DNA from: Ustulina deusta
Lineage: Eukaryota; Ascomycota; Sordariomycetes; Xylariales; Xylariaceae
DNA length: 64,000 nt
Direction: 5' to 3'
NCBI GenBank assembly: GCA_023159155.1
Contig: JAJNNX010000026.1
Location: 580,546 to 644,545, forward strand
Shown here: positions 13,852 to 25,739 of the stretch, piece after piece
How positions within the stretch are numbered: the stretch's first letter is position 1
Layout of the letters: each line of letters opens with the position of its first letter
Program-made: the position numbers and the translations under genes
Notes under the pieces: generated by a model
The model's database searches: none
Told to the model about the DNA's origin: nothing
Seen by the model: only the letters and a program-made list of their open reading frames with translations

Positions 13852-14258
13852 ACTTACGATTGTTGTTACTCGTGTGTTCTCTTACATACATGAGGTTCAA
13901 TACCGGAAATCATCAACGTGCCGCTCAATGTTTATAAAGTTAGATACTCAGCCTATGTAGCTTGAAAAAAAAATAGAGGCATAGTATTCTATACCTAGTT
14001 CAACGTTCAAGCCTAACCTTATTAAAGCTACCTGGTCTGGGGTGCCCCAATAGTGGCGACCACGACCTTGATGTTGCCTCTTTGCCATGCCTGCCCCTCC
14101 ACTGGCGGCGCGAGGGATGGGGCAATCAGTTGGATTGACCCCGCGACATCTTTATATTCTGTGTGTTCTACACTGAGCCAACCCAACAGGCCAAACTCTT
14201 GTTAGTTTACAAGGGATTCCTTAAACCCGACCTCGACCTCTTTGGATGTTTGGACAGC
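13852..14258. other. Intergenic, no feature seen
   Basis: About 400 bp between the P450 relic and the truncated BTB gene. A short A-run occurs near 13963-13971. No splice-supported exon, tRNA or repeat was recognised. Confidence 0.5.
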
Positions 14259-14666
14259 ATGAGTGCATCCGAAGAGCCCCAGACCGGCGAGCTTGAAGAT
14301 GCTACTACGCTCGAGCCGCGGCTCGAAGCCATTGATTCCCGAATCGACGACACAGAGCCTCAGGTTGGGCTCAAACCACTACAAACCGTGCGCCCCCTTC
14401 AACCACCGCCCCCCAAGTCTTGTCTCGATCCGAAAGGCGATTTATGTATTGACGTCGGCATGTTGTATCCTACGAGATCTTTCACGGTTTGCTCAAGAAC
14501 TTTAGCGAGGGTGTCGCCCTTTTGGGATAAAATGCTATATGGAGAGTTTATGGAAAGCAAAAAGCCCCATCCTCAGGATGACAGTCTAGAGCAGAGGTCG
14601 GCATCGATCGACTGGCAAATCGATTCGATCGATAATTATATCGATTTTACCGGGGTTTTGAGGTAA
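14259..14666 (+). pseudogene. BTB/POZ-domain protein gene, truncated within the domain
   Basis: Translation from the ATG at 14259 gives an acidic, proline-containing leader of about 70 residues. It is followed by the start of a fungal BTB/POZ domain: DPKGDLCIDVG, then FTVCSRTLARVSPFWDKM and LYGEFMESKKP. In fungal proteins of this type the domain continues for a further 60-80 residues with the WxxxLPEDxP and HG/F helices. Here the frame leaves family resemblance after KKPH and ends at 14666, and no intron that restores the domain was found. An upstream in-frame ATG-less extension begins at 14163. I infer a 3'-truncated relic. BTB proteins are usually protein-interaction or ubiquitin-ligase adaptors; no role can be given here. 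Confidence 0.65.
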
Positions 14667-16727
14667 CCGTGACCTTTACAACAATGGGTATCACTAACAG
14701 GGCATTATAGTTTGCCGCAAATGTCGGAAGAAAAGTAATTCGGGCGAGCCATCTGCTGCGATCTTCCAGTTGGCATCGTAATAATAGGTAGGCAGGGTGG
14801 GGAGATCAACGGGTGGTTAGGAACGTCTCCAGGCATGAGGCTCCTGTTCGCCGTTCTCGATGGCACGCCTCATAATCCCAGACATCGTTTGCAATTTTTG
14901 AAAACGTCTGTAGACTGAAGCCAACAGCATAACAACTGGCAAATCGCGACCTTGGAGGGCTTGGGCGCAAATGGGCGATGTTCACGTGATGAGACCTGTC
15001 ACATCCGGGTCTGTCGGGCCATATGTGACAACGAACGATGGGAGCTTTACTGATGTCGTTTGCTGTTTGCGCGTGTAGATGCATCGCTTTTTGCTCCCAT
15101 TCCCATACTGATGCCGCAAGAAGTTATGCATGACTCATTTTACTGCTTTTGGGTGTCTGGGGTATGCCAACACAGCCGGCCTCTAGCCATTGTCGAGGAA
15201 TTTGCTCGCTTACCTCGGAACACACTGCTGTTAAGCCGATCAATTCGACATAGACCCGAAATACCAGCAACAATGCCGAAAATTCGAGATGTACGAGTGG
15301 CACTTCTGAGAAACCAGGCTGCTGTTGTCCGTGAACGTACGTGTTAGACCCAAGCGAACCTGTCTCTGGCAGCAACCAAATCCTAAGCTATCACCCCCAT
15401 TTCTCTATTGGCAAATATCGGTATTCAGTGCGCCTAGATGGACCCGCATCTGCAGCATTCATGGGCTTTGACTTGCTGGACTTCACATTGCTCCATGCAT
15501 ACCTACCTCAATCGAGGTTCGCCTCACTTGTGCGGAAAATTACCAGTCTGGCCGACATACAGACCCAGGCAACCTGCTGCGCAGTCGAGCTGGCACCGCA
15601 AGTCGTCAACGTGCCCGGCACTTTTGATCAGGAGATATGTTGGATTGATCATCAGTGGGATACTCATACGCAGTCTCACCTCATCTGTCTTTCATCGCCG
15701 ATTGTCCACATTGCCATTATTCGCCTCGAGCCCCGGCGGAACACGATGAGTCTATTCTTGGAAATAGCGTCTAATTTGAGCCACATCAACGTGGTACTTA
15801 TCAAGATGCGACCTCTACCGATTCTCGACTAACCACCGCACGCCATGGTGCATGGTGATGCCTAATCAACTATACTTTTCAGTACGACTTGGGCTCGAAG
15901 GGAAAACGTGGCAGACGTGGTGGAGGGTCACCAAGGGATGCGGAGGCTCTGTCGAAGACTGCATGCTGCAGATGACCATGTACTTCTCCCTGATGCCTCG
16001 CATGACGCTAAGTCACTTGTCTGCGAGGCCCTCGAGGCGCCGATATTAATTTGACTTTGCCGTCGGAGAATATACCATTGCTAGAACTGAGTTGGCATGG
16101 TTTGCCACCGTGCCAACAGCGTGGGGAAACAGTCGAGTAGAATTGGCATTCTCCATGCCACCCCCGAGCTTGGGGCGACTACACAGAGGTGAGGGGCAGT
16201 CCCATCACATCGGATAGCTGTTTCGTTACATTCGTGGAGAATCCGCAAGGTCGTTGCCGACTTGTCTGGGATCGCTTCGGTACGAAATGTGTGAGCGAGA
16301 CCCAATTTTGAATCCAGGATGATACTAACCGGCGTGTAGTACCAGATAGACGTGGACCGAATGGGCAGCGAGATATCAAGGTGCACGAGCACCAATGAGG
16401 CTGGTGTTTGGTCTTACGCCTAATCTCAATTATCGAATTGGAGTATGGATACCAAGGTAGTTGACTGAGATGACGAAAGGCTACCAGAATCCAAAGTCGT
16501 CTGGAGTCTATGCCAAGAATGATAACCGCGATTTGCGATGACTTCGCTGAGGCTGAAGTGACGGAGATACCAACATCGAGGTCTATACAAGAAGCAGACG
16601 TTCTCCATCAAAGGCGGTACGTGGTCCCAAACCCACCACGACTCCAAGCCTTCTTTCACCCCATGCCATCACCCGCTAGCGAGCCTATTCACCAATTCAT
16701 TACCAAATCCATTGACGAATCTACACC
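14667..16727. other. Gene-poor stretch with unidentified coding-like fragments
   Basis: Several moderate ORFs occur on the plus strand (15341-15832, 163 codons; 15438-15749; 15852-16049) and on the minus strand (16081-16395, 16426-16659). They overlap one another and match no family that I recognise. The frame around 15600-15830 looks the most protein-like but lacks start and splice support. The last 200 bp (16500-16727) should hold the promoter of the coiled-coil gene. This looks like decayed coding DNA, but identity is unknown. Confidence 0.4.
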
Positions 16728-18323
16728 ATGGCTTCCGAGGCAAAGCTTCCGGAGGTGGCCGCCCCCAAGCCGCACGCTCAAGACGTGACCAGCTTCCTCA
16801 ATCTCTTGAACCTACTAGTGGCAGACACATCAGCAACATGGATCAAACAAGTCATGGAAGATAACGAGAGAATGAAAGCTGCGATGCGGGAAAAAGACGA
16901 AAAGATAGAAGCCGCCTCTCGCAGCTTCGTACTGGCTATCTCCGAAGTGAGCCGAAAGCTCGATATCGCCAATGAAGAGTCGAAAAAAGCGATCGCCGAA
17001 AGCGAAGAGGCCAAGACGAAAGCGGGCGAACTTACCACCAAGATAGAAAACGCGAAAAGCACCATAGCTGAGCGCGATCAGAAGCTGCAGGATGACGCCA
17101 CAAAGATCACCGGCCTGGAAGGAAACGTGGAAGCACTCGGCAAGGAAGTCCAGACTCGCGACGAAACGATCAAGACGCAGAAGGAACAGCAAGAGGCTAG
17201 TAACACCCGCATCAAGGAACTCAAGGGTTCACTCACAAACGCGATCGGGCACCTGGAAACCACAACAGGTCACTTGAAAGATCTGCAAGACCTCTCGTGG
17301 CAGATAGCCGATGGGTCGAGAGAGTTTGTGTAAGTTCACCATCACACCGAGTCCTACTACCTATGAGAAAACAATCACTAACGACGGGCTACTAGGCTAA
17401 GAGAAATCGATAGAATCTACGAGCACGCAAAGCGGCTTGCCGTAAATTTCTTCAGCGAAGACCTACCAGAGGTAACATTCTCGAACACTCTCATTTTCGA
17501 TGAGATTCGCAGGCTCGTCCGACCCATCCCATTTCCCGTTTCGAACTCCCCCGCTGCGAAAAGGGCTCGTATCGCAGCTTTCTTGGCCTCCTTGGGATCT
17601 AGGCTGGCCAATATGATCTTCCTCCCATACTACACACGACCGGACGATGAGGATGATAACGAGAAATACGGAAATGATGCCATTACCATCCTACTATCGG
17701 ATCTGTCGCAATCTGACCCGAAAAGGGAGCTGCATCTGCGAAGCGTGCTCCTAGCAACCTCCCCCGGTGAGCAGAAGAAGATCGCCCGCGAGCGAGCCGA
17801 GATTATCGCGATAGAGCTCTACCACATCATGGGTGTGTTGCTCAGCGGAGAGCAGCAGCCCAAATTCAGCGAGGCATTGAGGAGATTCTGCCACGAGGCT
17901 GTCGAGAGCTGGGACTTGTTGCGCAGTCTCAAGGAAAAGGTCGAGCCCTTCATGCAGACCGAGGAGGACACGGAGAAATACTGGCTCCCCGCCGAACTAG
18001 ACACGGGCAGCCAAGTTGTCGCCGCCAAGCAAGCCAACGTCAGCGGCAAGCCCAACGGGCTCGGCTCCAAGCCCTCGGTGCACTCGCTCAAGTCGGCCAA
18101 GAAGGTCATCTTCGTGTGGCCCGGCTTCTCGTATGGCAGCGAGGTGCTCAAGCAGGGGTTCATGCTCCTCGAATCGCAGGTGCGGTCGGCCGACGAGGAA
18201 TCGGCCTCGCCGCACTCGAAGCGCAACCAGCGCGCCATGCAGCGCGCCATGACGGGCTCGCCTGTCCAGAACCGCCGCTCCTCGAACCGGAACTCCAGGA
18301 CTTTCACGCTGACGGCCGAGTAG
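16728..18323 (+). CDS. Coiled-coil protein of unknown function, 509 aa
   Basis: Two exons, 16728-17329 and 17396-18323. The intron (17330-17395, 66 bp) has GTAAGT, a CACTAAC branch site and CTAG, and joins VLREIDRIYEH in frame. The ATG lies in a strong CACCATGG context. Residues about 40-190 form a long charged coiled coil rich in E, K and A (KxxELxxKIE-type heptads). The C-terminal half is a soluble helical region with an acidic DDEDDNEK patch, ending in a basic serine- and arginine-rich tail. There is no signal peptide or membrane helix. I do not recognise the family and assign no function. Neighbours give no clue: decayed genes lie upstream and a 1.3-kb gap lies downstream. Intact splicing and reading frame argue for a real gene. 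Confidence 0.8.
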
Positions 18324-19677
18324 TATCGACGGCTGAGGCTCCTGCAGGAGAGACAGTTGGGGTATCTGGGGCGCGGAGTACAGCCACAGCCGCAGCCACA
18401 GCCGCAACCGCAACAACGGCCAGGATCACGGAAGAGGGTGGGTTATTGAAAAGGGGGGCTTGCTATGCTATGGTATGCTATGCTGTTCATTCAGGGGGTT
18501 AGGGGTTTCATGTATTACAGCTTTTGCGCAACATGTAATGAGTGTTTGTTTCTTGGACAGGATAAGGATATTCGGGGTTTTGGTTCTGAAATTGCTGTTT
18601 TTGAGTCAGTTAGTCAGTTGTCAGGCACGACTTTGAGGTCATGCCCAATGAATTTTATGTTATTTTATTCCCTTATTACATGTAGTTAGTCGGTAGTAGT
18701 ATCTCGATGGGAAATCGAGGGGGTTTATGTATGGCAAATGAATACAGCTGTTTTGTGTACTACCTATCGGTACTGTAGCCTTTCTGAAAGCCGTATATAG
18801 TTTCATCCCACCTACCCTCCTGTTCCCCTTGGGATCGGTCTGTTGAACACGAAGCAGGCTGGTCAAAGTCACGATGCGTATAACTCGACTCCACTCCCAT
18901 CAGACATCCCTCCCTCGCCAAGCTGCTACACAGACGCTGGTGCTCGCCCAGTCTTTCCTCTTTTGAGGGTACAACACTACCTACCGGTTTACGTAGCAAC
19001 CGCTGGCGTTAACATGAATCACTCAGCCTATTACTGCGACGGTATGTACACACCTCACATTTCCATCCTCGATGTGAAATTATCTCATGAAAATAAGGCA
19101 GGCAAGCCGGCAGATTGCTCTCCAAGGCGTCGACGGACCTGACCATCTCGTCGACAACGTACCGTCGATTCCCGTTGTTCTGTTACTTGCGCTCGATATT
19201 GAAGATTCGGGTCAGAAATGTCGAATTGGCTATCTAGATGTGAGCTCCCATTGCCAATCGACAGCGAGGTTTGCCGGCTTGTCTGGCGTGTATGTTGATC
19301 CGGCCTGTCGGTGGTGCAGAGTTCGTCATGCGGCAGCGCTGGAGTGAAAACAGTGCTTACTTAGTCACCATTTAGCTGGGCTCTAACTGCACCGCAACAA
19401 GAGCAAAAGTTATGATGACGTGTTACGGTTTCGTGTGGTATGCATTTCGCCCCGGGTCGGGGGCTCAAGGGGCGATTTATGTATTCCAGTTCACTACCTA
19501 TTCTTCCGCCTTTCACCAGTATCAACGAATGCGAATGCAACTTTTCTAATTGCTGTTTCCTTCATCATATTCATCCCGGCACGTTTCCCCATAATTCGAG
19601 GTAGTATTCTAAGGAGATTCCTTGCTTCTAAACTTCGCGAAGAGCTATTCTCCGGAGGGGTCTAAAGAGCGCAGTAC
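18324..19677. other. Intergenic, 3' UTR and no convincing gene
   Basis: This holds the likely 3' UTR of the coiled-coil gene, with a CAGCCR-type microsatellite at about 18381-18417, and then about 1.2 kb without a supported gene. ORFs at 18843-19142, 19087-19347 and 19420-19665 are short, overlap, and show no recognisable motif. The last part is downstream of the convergent secreted-protein gene. Confidence 0.5.
18381..18417 (+). repeat. CAGCCR/CCGCAA microsatellite
   Basis: About six imperfect copies of a 6-bp unit (CAGCCA, CAGCCG, CAACCG) lie about 60 bp after the stop codon of the coiled-coil gene, probably in its 3' UTR. Confidence 0.7.
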
Positions 19678-20519
19678 TCAAGGTTGAGCACAGGCGCCAT
19701 TCGTGCAGACGTAGTCATCTGAGCAGTCATCGAAGGTAGCGCATGCGCAGCCTGGAAGAACGATTAACTGCTGTTCACATTTAGGGGTTATGTAACATAC
19801 CTATGCAATGGCCAGCCCAGGAGCAGCCTGTCTGACAGGTGGGAGTGGTGCTACCGCCACTGCAGGAACTGGAAGGGTTGTAACTGGGATAGATATGCCC
19901 AGTGTTGCAGGTGCCGGAATTCCAAAGCGGTGTGGCTACGAGGCGAGTTAGTTCGGCGTCAGAGCGATGTTGTTTTGAAAGGCAGAAGAAGATATTGATA
20001 TCCTTACTATCAACCGCGAGATTGGTGGGCGGGTCTCGAATAACGCTCTGGACTGCATCAGGTGTGAGCGCGTCCTCACAATTAACCTGAGCGCTTCCGC
20101 CGTTTTGCGAATTGCCCGTGAACACGTCAACCCATTGCGCCGTGTCTTATGACGACGAAAACGAGTTAGCAATGCCATTCTCCTTGCTTTCTCCCAACTC
20201 GTGGTCATGAGATACAAGCCGAGTACTCACTGCAAGCTGCGCAGATGTCCTCATTGCGAATGTACTTCTTCAGGTAAGGGGCGTAAACAATTTCGCATTG
20301 GGCGTATCCGCTCCCTTGCTTGGAAGCAAACGTCAACGGGTCGCTGTATGTCCCCGTACCGCCTGCGTGGAAACCGCGAGAGGAGCAGCTATAGGCGATG
20401 GCGTCCGATCCAGCCGGGTCGTTGTCCGGCACTCCGTAAAACGTCGTCTTCACATTGCCAGTCACGGAGCACGTAGCTGATACACCGGCTAGAAGAGAGA
20501 GATAAGCTATGGAACGCAT
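19678..20519 (-). CDS. Secreted double-psi-beta-barrel (RlpA/expansin-like) protein, 211 aa
   Basis: Four exons on the minus strand: 20519-20231, 20145-20008, 19935-19801 and 19751-19678. The introns (85, 72 and 49 bp) have GTGAGT, GTAAGG and GTATGT donors and AG acceptors, and all junctions keep frame. The N-terminus is a signal peptide (MRSIAYLSLLAGVSA). The core from about residue 17 to 140 matches the fungal small secreted DPBB family: KTTFYGVPD, then GGTGTYSDPLTFAS, KKYIRNEDICAAC and a WVDVFTG block. The C-terminal 70 residues are a cysteine-rich tail (TCQTGCSWAGHCIGCAC, then DDCSDDYVCTNGAC). Such proteins are extracellular, bind cell-wall glycans or act as effectors, and have no proven enzyme activity. 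The cysteine-rich tail looks like a small added disulfide module. Confidence 0.85.
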
Positions 20520-21893
20520 TGTGACGGAAAGTTGTTACGATGTCGGCGCAAAACAACGGGGTGTAATTGAGAGCGTTATTTGGAATCGGTAATGGTTAAT
20601 AGAAGACGGCTGCTAGACTTGGTTCGAAGAGGGGGCTATATATATATACGTGTTGTGTAGGACAGCAGCTGGAAGGAAACATATGTTGCAATGCGGCTTA
20701 GAGGCTTTGAACGTTTTAGGAAGGACAACGCTGACTAGTTCCCCTTAACCAGGCCATTTCATCAACTGCATACAGGGACAGTAGTAGCGCCGACATTACA
20801 CATATCTTGTTTCTCATCATGTAAGTACCTACATTATTACACCGGTGTCGCGGTCCTTGAACAGAAACGCGCCTGGACTAGGTAGGGCTAAAGCCGTTGC
20901 TGTCGTCAGCAGGATCAGATGTTCTCTTTTTCCTACTGTAAAAGGAGCAGCCGCCTTCCTGTCTCGGAATGGATTGCCTGGCATCAGCGCGGGATTATTA
21001 TTGTCTGTCGATGGCTGCTCACCAAAAAATTCGAGGTCTGGAACATTATTTTTCTGATTCCCGAACCTGAGGACCGGAGGTTTTGACGAGTCCATTCCTG
21101 CTGCTTGGAACTCACACTGGACTTACACTGGACTTAAACTGTGTTATTGTACTGTGACCAATTAGGCTAGAGAACCCGACCCGACCCGTAAGGATCTGTT
21201 TTGGTGAGGTAGTATATAGATACACTAACCTAGCTAGGTGAGGCTGGGATTCCTCATTTCAGCTACCGGTAGGTAGAATGCAACCCTGTGATGCATGTCA
21301 GGCTTAGGTAACCCCGTGTGTCGATCCCTGAATTTATTATCGTTATTCCCATGACATCGTATACGCCACTCCGCCATTGTGTGAGGAGAACATTTAGTTT
21401 AACTCATGCCCTTGCCAATGAAATAGAGAGAAGATGGCAATAATTGGTAGGGAGCAAAGGTTCATCACATCTTACACTATATGACCAATAAGTTCTTAGC
21501 TAAGAACAGCGGACTTTGGCCGCATACACGTTCTGACACTAGCAACGGCGTCCTAGATGGCTGGTAATGACAAAAGATTGCACTCAATACGAGTTCTTCG
21601 AAGGGAAGCATGCCTCAAGCGCTTGTTCAACTATAAAAAAATCCCACCGGTCGCGCTGGGGGATCGTATAGATAGATCTGCAGGGTGGTAAACTACTACT
21701 AAGCCTCCTTTCTCTTCCGGAAGCTCAACAGTGTCCTCAAGGAAACCATGGACTTCAAATTTTGAATGCGATGCCAGGTAAATTATGGCTTTTCAAGATG
21801 ATGGCTAACCGTAAGAACGATGAACCCAGAATTACGATTCATCTTGAACCATCGGGACACACAGCTCCAACTTTAAAGGGCCTGACCTTTTTT

Positions 21894-21918
21894 GGGGGGG
21901 GGGGGGGGGGGGGGGGGG
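21894..21918 (+). repeat. Homopolymer: 25 consecutive G
   Basis: An uninterrupted run of 25 G on the plus strand, flanked by TTTTT and TTCATAAT. It could form G-quadruplex structures. It may also be an assembly or sequencing length error, because homopolymer length is unreliable. Confidence 0.9.
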
Positions 21919-22876
21919 TTCATAATAAAATATATTTAATTCCAAGGAAGGAGAGATTTCAAATTTTGTTTAAGGGCAGGCTTAAATGCGTTAGAATAGC
22001 GCCTAGTTCTCGATAAATCCCTTCACCTTCTGCCCCTTTACATCACAAAGTGGATAGAAGACAGAAAGTCATCTTCGCTTATTCGAAAGATAAATCACCA
22101 GGACGAAGATATTTTCCCGAAAGCTCGCCGGAGATAATGCGAGAAGCTTCGATGTGGTTATTAATTCGTCGGAAGAAATGGAAAGAATTGATACCTGAGG
22201 CTCAGCTAGAATAGACTTAGATATCCACACTGACGAAAAGATTAAGGCCCTCTAATAGAGGTTAAAAGGCAATATTATCAGTTTTCAACGAAGCAGAGAG
22301 CGCAAAAGGTTCCCAAGGCTTGGTATATGAAGAATATATCTTTGGTTAACAGAGATCTTTGACAGCGGCACGATAAAGGCTTGTTCCTATATAAACATCC
22401 CAGTGGCCGTAGATAGCCCTGGGAGGGGCAAAGCTCATTGGGCGATCTAAGAATTCTCATGGCCTGCCGTCTTAACAACTACATCATCATTTTATCAGAT
22501 TTTATGGCCGGAGATTTAAAAGAAACTCGAGAATAGTTATCGAGATCGAGGAATTGTAATTTTCAAAGAAGCAGAATCCTATATAGCTAGTGGGAGCTGG
22601 CTCATCCTATCCTAGCCTGGAGTTTGGGTTTGGGAGACGAGGTAGCGAGGAAGATATATTTCACAAATGCCGGTAGGATAAGATCAACAAAAGCTTTACG
22701 ACTTTTAAAGTCACTGACACCATTTATTCGAAAGTATTCTGAGAGAATGGCAAACGGGAATTCTGTTAGATCAACATGCACTGGTCCTTGAATGGCGAGG
22801 GCTTATGTCTGCATTTCAAAGAGTATATCCAGCTACTAATGCGTTTGTAAAGATCTACGCCCGTCAGAGACTATGC

Positions 22877-22985
22877 TCCGGAGTGAATAGGTAGACTCGT
22901 GTGCAGTTAGGTAAGCGGGCCGTAATCTATTGTTAGGTACGGGTGTCCAGAGTGAATAGAGAGACTCATCTGCAGCTATGAAGTA
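22877..22985 (+). repeat. Imperfect direct duplication, about 69-bp period
   Basis: TCCGGAGTGAATAGGTAGAC at 22877 recurs as TCCAGAGTGAATAGAGAGAC at 22946, with the following 15 bases also similar. Differences are mostly G/A. Confidence 0.6.
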
Positions 22986-23063
22986 GGTAGGTTATAGTTA
23001 GGGCTCAATAGAGTAGCCAATTGATTCCTGAACCTTCCCCAATATCTTAGGGGGCGGTGTCAC

Positions 23064-23084
23064 ATATATATATATATATATATA
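23064..23084 (+). repeat. (AT)n microsatellite
   Basis: About ten AT units just downstream of the MFS transporter gene. Confidence 0.85.
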
Positions 23085-23193
23085 CAGAATACTGATATAT
23101 CCACTCCCGTAGGGGTAGGTGTGATATATATCCCTGACACCTATATATATACAAAACCACTACTATAACCACTCAATAGGGTATCTAGTTGCT

Positions 23194-24810
23194 TTAATCG
23201 CCACCTGACACCACCACAGCCGTTTCCCGTTTCCTAGACCTCTCGCGATAGTGGAGGAAGCGGATGGCAAATGCAGTAGCTATCATGCCAGCCGCAAGAA
23301 ACACCATGGTGATAAAACCTTTGTGATACTGGGGGGAGTCAACTTGCTGCCAGACGATAAGAGGTAGCCACGCCTGCACGACATACGCGAACTGATTCAT
23401 GGACGCCGTTACGAAAGCTCTCTCCTCGTTATCGTCACTGCAGATCTCGTGAGCCCAGGCGAATGTCAATCCGGAAATCCCCCCGCTAATGTTCCCGAGG
23501 ATAAAGGACCCCCACTTCCAACCGTTTGGGATATTCCACACGGCGAGACTTGTGCCGGTTGCAATATTGACGAGCCCTGCAAAGACCATAGGGGGCCACC
23601 TCTCCCCCCTGAATATCGTATCCGAGCTCCAGGCGTAGATGTACGTGAAAAGCACAGCAACTGCGGAGGCAATGGTGGGATAGGTGTTGATAGCCGTGAT
23701 TGGATACCCTTCCGATTTCAGCCATAGTGAAAAAGCTGGTTGGCCGCCATAGCCCGACCCGTTGTTGAAGAATATATAGAGAAGAACGAGGGCGTATATA
23801 TGCCAGGACGAGAAGATTCTCTTGAACGTGGCCTTCGTGAATTTACCCCTTTTTGCGCGCCCTTCCAACGCCATTCGCTTGTTAGCTATGGCAATGTCTT
23901 CTTCCGTAAGCCACCACGCTTTGGTGATCTCGGGAACGTCTGGGAACAGAAAGAACCCGGATATTGCTATTGGCAGCGAGATAACCGTGTTGATGATGAA
24001 CAGCCACTGCCAGCCATGGAATCCACCTACGCCTTCCAGATGGTAGACCGCGGTTATCAGGTAGCCTGAAAACATAGAGCCAATAGAACTACTCGAATGA
24101 AATATGCAAGAGCGTTTGGCCAATTCGTCTTTCCGGTACCAGCTGCCGATTATATATTGCATGCCAGGATAGAATGCACTCTCGGCTAGACCGATGAAGA
24201 ACCTTAGGACATATAGTTGCGTAGCCGTCGTACACTTGGCGAGAAGAATCGTAAGGACAGACCACAGTACCTAATATCGATCAATAAATCTACAATGTAA
24301 CAGCTTGGGTGATCAAGACTGACCTCGAGAGACGGAATCCAAATCGATGGGCGGACCTTAGTCAGAATCAAGTTACTTGGTCCATTAGTAGATATTGCTG
24401 AAATTGTACAGGGTCACTTACCTGGGGATCTCCCCAATAACATAGCCTACGGTCCATGCCGTTGTTATGTAATTGAGTTGATTGCCCTCTAGTCCTAGGT
24501 CTTCCTTCATGCCGGAAACAAAAGCACTATTTATGTTGACTTGATCTAGGTACTTGATGAAGTATCCAAGGGAGGCAAGAGTCAGAACGACGCCATCTAA
24601 CTTGGTCAAGAAACGTCGCTCTTCCGGGGATTTATCAAATGTGTCCCAAAAGTAAGACCGCCATGTCCGCTTTGGCTTCGCAGCTATAACAGTTTCGTCT
24701 TCTTCGTGTATACTGTTATTCCCCGACTTCCCTCCGTCGTATCCCGCGCCTACGACTTTTGTATCGGAGTCCATGGTGTTGTACGAACGGTGAATCCTTG
24801 AGCCGCTCAT
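23194..24810 (-). CDS. MFS transporter, anion:cation symporter family (Dal5/Fen2/Liz1-like), 505 aa
   Basis: Three exons on the minus strand: 24810-24422, 24375-24324 and 24270-23194. The introns are 46 bp (GTAAGT..AAG) and 53 bp (GTCAGT..TAG). The 52-bp middle exon supplies the NLILTKVRPSIWIP segment expected in this family. A long hydrophilic N-terminus precedes the first helix (KLDGVVLTLASLGYFIKYLDQVNINSA, shortened here: the family motif is YFIKYLDQVNINSAFVSGM). Later landmarks are RFFIGLAESAFYPGMQY and GWQWLFIINTVISLPIA. Length and pattern match fungal allantoate, pantothenate and carboxylate permeases in the plasma membrane. The divergent neighbour is a TauD-type dioxygenase starting 929 bp away, which suggests that the carrier imports that enzyme's substrate. 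The substrate itself cannot be read from sequence. Confidence 0.9.
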
Positions 24811-25739
24811 TTGTCCGTTTGGGTAGGTAGTTCGAGTAGGTCAGGTGGCTCTGTGGCTTGTCTCTCTCCACAGCCGGGAAAAGAATTAAGAAATCAGAGT
24901 AAATAAAAAGGGCATTTCTATACTACTTTATTATGCAGCTTACATTTCATCAACAATCCACTTCATGGCGCGAACTTCAATCTCATACCAGGACGAGGGT
25001 AGACGCGCACTCTCAACTCGATCAGCCCATACCAATCAGACGTCTCTACCCGGCTACTCCCGCTGAATCCAGTGCTCTCGCGACTGAATAAGAGCGAAGA
25101 TTGTATCCGAGCCCCCAATAATAGTGGTCCGAATGTTGTGCGCATATTCCGTCCATAGTCTGCCTTACCTATAAAATGATTGGTATTGGCATCGTGCGGG
25201 CTTGATGACACCAGTTTCCTTAACATCGCGTCATCCCCCCTCACCCAGACAATCGCGTAAAACCCTGGCCAGATCCTGGCAACAACGCACACACATACGT
25301 TAACACATGGGAGGAGGTGGGGTGCATGGTCGCACCATGTTGAATCTAGATCACGAATGAGACCGGGGGCCAATCACGGTTCCGAACTGGTAAGATAGCA
25401 ACGACGTCGGCAGCGTTCCGGCTGCTGCACCAGTCTATCAGGCGATCGTCGCAATGGAGGCACGAGGCGACATGCATGTTTCCGCCGTCTGAAGTTGGGG
25501 ATTCACGGATGAAAATGGGGAAATGTTTTCCGTGTGAAGCTTTTGATTATTCAGCTATCTCGTCCCGGTATCGCTGGAGTATGACGGCGTGGAGGCGTGA
25601 AACCGTCTATAAGAAAGATCATCTCGCCGCATAACTTGGAGATGCCGATTAGCAACACTTGGCGCCCACCAAGGAAGTCTATCTCCACGTCTATCACGTT
25701 CTAACAAAGCCTCGTAACCCAGGTATTATTGTCTTTATC
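24811..25739. promoter_or_regulatory. Divergent promoter region between transporter and dioxygenase
   Basis: A 929-bp non-coding stretch separates the start codons of the two outward-facing genes and must hold both promoters. No specific binding site could be named with confidence. A minus-strand ORF at 24963-25373 has no family resemblance and is judged spurious. Shared control of the pair is an inference from layout. Confidence 0.6.

Larger units (their letters stand above)
20520..23193. other. Gene-poor 2.7-kb region with a poly-G tract and simple repeats
   Basis: The first 300 bp upstream of 20519 should contain the promoter of the secreted-protein gene. The rest holds no gene that I can support. 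A minus-strand ORF at 20829-21095 (88 codons) and a plus-strand ORF at 21762-22016, which reads through the G-run, match nothing recognised. Visible features are a 25-base G-run at 21894-21918, an imperfect duplication near 22877-22985 and a TA tract at about 23064-23084. Confidence 0.5.

Noticed and set aside
17819..18307. 162-codon minus-strand ORF
   Set aside because: Antisense to exon 2 of the coiled-coil gene; serine- and cysteine-rich shadow without support.
17997..18502. ORFs on both strands at the end of the coiled-coil gene
   Set aside because: Arg- and Ala-rich shadow translations of G+C-rich coding DNA and of the CAGCCR microsatellite.
21762..22016. 84-codon plus-strand ORF
   Set aside because: Reads through the G25 run as poly-glycine; no other support.
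24963..25373. 136-codon minus-strand ORF
   Set aside because: Lies in the divergent promoter between two well-supported genes, with no domain and no splice or start context.
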